Assembly: GCA_016719485.1 (NCBI GenBank)
Contig: JADJZB010000006.1
Coordinates: 1 to 64,000, forward strand
Length of the DNA stretch: 64,000 nt
Source of the DNA: Holophagales bacterium
Lineage (GTDB): Bacteria; Acidobacteriota; Thermoanaerobaculia; UBA5066
Direction of reading: 5' to 3'
Both the position numbers and the translations under genes were made by a program. Under the pieces are notes generated by a model. The model was not told the origin of the DNA, did no database searches, and saw nothing but the letters and a program-made list of their open reading frames with translations. Each line of letters opens with the position of its first letter. The stretch's first letter is position 1. Shown here piece after piece: positions 62,949 through 64,000 of this stretch.

Positions 62949-63995
62949 TCACTTCAGGTTCGTGCCGAAGAACACTGTGATCTTGTCGAACGGAATCACG
63001 TCCATCCGGTCGTAGAGATCAGTGTGGCTGGCGTCCGGGATGATCATGAGCTCCTTCGGCTCCGCCGCAGCCGCGTAGGCGGTTTCGCTGAAATAGCGCG
63101 AGTGGGCCTTTTCGCCGTGGATGAACAGAACCGGGCGCGGCGAAATCTCCGCGATGTAGGTCAAGAGCGGCATGTTCATGAACGACAGCGGGGTCGTGAG
63201 CGTCCACGAGCCGTGCGAGTTCACCGCCCGCGGATGGAAGCCCCGCGGCGTCCTGTAGTAGTCGTGATAGTCCACCAGGAACTGCGCTTCGCCGCCTTTC
63301 AGCTCGTTGGAGACCGGGCCATACGCCGGAGCTCCCTTTTCCGCATCCTGCCAACGCTGCCGGCCCAGCTGCTCCAGTGCTTGCGTGCGCTGTTCGAGGG
63401 TCACACTGTCGTTGTAGCCCCTGGACATGACGCGCGTCATGTCGTACATGGTGCTGACCACGACCGCCTTCACGCGCTTGTCCACGGCGGCTGCATTCAA
63501 TGCCATGCCACCCCAGCCGCAAATGCCGATGATGCCAATGCGCCCGCGGTCCACATTGGGTTGCAGGCCGAGAAAGTCCACGGCGGCACTGAAATCCTCC
63601 GTGTTGATGTCTGGTGAGGCCACATTCCGCGGTTCACCACCACTTTCCCCCGTGTAGGACGGATCGAAAGCCAGCGTGACGAATCCGCGTTCCGCCATGG
63701 TCTGCGCATAAAGGCCCGACGACTGTTCCTTGACCGCGCCGAAGGGGCCACCAACGGCAATCGCTGCAAGCTTGCCGCTGGTACTTTTCGGCTGGTACAG
63801 GTCAGCCGATAGGGTGATGCCGTAGCGGGTCTTGAAAGTGACTCTCTGATGGTCCACCTTCTCGTTTCTTGAAAAGGTCTTGTCCCACGTTGCGACTCGT
63901 GGCATGGCGGCCTCCTTGTTCGCGGCGTGGAGTGCCTGCCCCGAACCCGACTGGCAGGCCGCCAGCACTGTTGTGAAAGCGAGAGCCACGCTCAA
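62949..63995 (-). CDS. Alpha/beta hydrolase lipoprotein (5' end at window edge)
   Basis: About 348 residues. A lipoprotein signal (LAFTTVLAACQSGSG) leads to an alpha/beta hydrolase of the DUF1100/YcjY type: ITLSADLYQPK, FVTLAFDPSYTGESGGEP, nucleophile region GIIGICGWGGMAL with Cys at the Ser position (ICGWG), PVLFIHGEKAHSRYF and late ASHTDLYDR. The TTG at 63995 may not be the true start because the frame is open to the edge. Codon use looks less GC-biased than in the neighbours, hinting at recent transfer. Confidence 0.72.
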   Translation of the reverse strand: MSVALAFTTVLAACQSGSGQALHAANKEAAMPRVATWDKTFSRNEKVDHQRVTFKTRYGITLSADLYQPKSTSGKLAAIAVGGPFGAVKEQSSGLYAQTMAERGFVTLAFDPSYTGESGGEPRNVASPDINTEDFSAAVDFLGLQPNVDRGRIGIIGICGWGGMALNAAAVDKRVKAVVVSTMYDMTRVMSRGYNDSVTLEQRTQALEQLGRQRWQDAEKGAPAYGPVSNELKGGEAQFLVDYHDYYRTPRGFHPRAVNSHGSWTLTTPLSFMNMPLLTYIAEISPRPVLFIHGEKAHSRYFSETAYAAAAEPKELMIIPDASHTDLYDRMDVIPFDKITVFFGTNLK

Positions 63996-64000
63996 AGCAA

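Overview
The window is 64 kb of GC-rich bacterial chromosome with short intergenic gaps, many GTG/TTG starts and frequent 4-nt stop/start overlaps (ATGA, GTGA, TTGA). Gene content (periplasmic copper defence, Ser/Thr kinases, a CHASE2 sensor kinase with an NtrC-type regulator, a ResB-CcsA fusion) suggests Acidobacteriota or a similar GC-rich environmental phylum. This is inference; no rRNA or other marker is present. Several genes carry single frame breaks in G/C runs, so the sequence probably contains indel errors. The first 4.2 kb is much more damaged than the rest.

Layout. (1) 1-9.3 kb, minus strand: an operon-like array with a small protein, a membrane protein, a VirD4/TraG-like ATPase, a membrane zinc-ribbon protein, three small unknowns, a replication-relaxation-like protein, two VWA proteins, a Pro-rich membrane protein, a PP2C phosphatase and a protein kinase with zinc ribbon and FHA-like tail. 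The last four types resemble the VWA/PP2C/kinase 'TerY-P' (YegL/YegK/YegI) triad. (2) 9.4-31.5 kb: a large copper (and mercury-like) resistance region: CusRS-like two-component system, CusCBA efflux, CopA ATPase fused by overlap to a Ser/Thr kinase gene, small Cys/His/Met-rich exported proteins, several of them duplicated, two methyltransferases around a kinase-less sensor, cytochrome c and MerT-like genes. (3) 31.6-38.6 kb: a copper-oxidation module (two-domain multicopper oxidase, Met-rich proteins, FecR-like protein) with an NtrC-family regulator, its CHASE2 histidine kinase and a good sigma-54 promoter. (4) 38.7-49.7 kb: CcsBA cytochrome c maturation, a P1B ATPase, a PII-like protein and CzcCBA. 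(5) 49.7-56.7 kb: an accreted island marked by three copies of the 3' half of tRNA-Pro, carrying a primase-helicase, toxin-antitoxin pairs and an IS3 scrap. (6) 56.8-61.5 kb: a four-gene overlapping lipid operon resembling ynbBCD plus an acyltransferase. (7) 61.5-64 kb: a small membrane protein, a truncated aldo-keto reductase and an alpha/beta hydrolase running to the edge.

The main new observation is one promoter architecture, CTCTAA-N5-CTCTAA-N11-TATCTT, found at eight places between 9.9 and 38.6 kb with identical spacing. It precedes cusCBA, the small-protein genes, the methyltransferase operon and the CHASE2/NtrC operon, so the CusR-like regulator probably controls the whole region directly and, through NtrC and sigma-54, the multicopper oxidase. 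Two other parts may be undescribed systems: the 9-kb ATPase/VWA/phosphatase/kinase array and the tRNA-Pro-half cassette island, which has no integrase.
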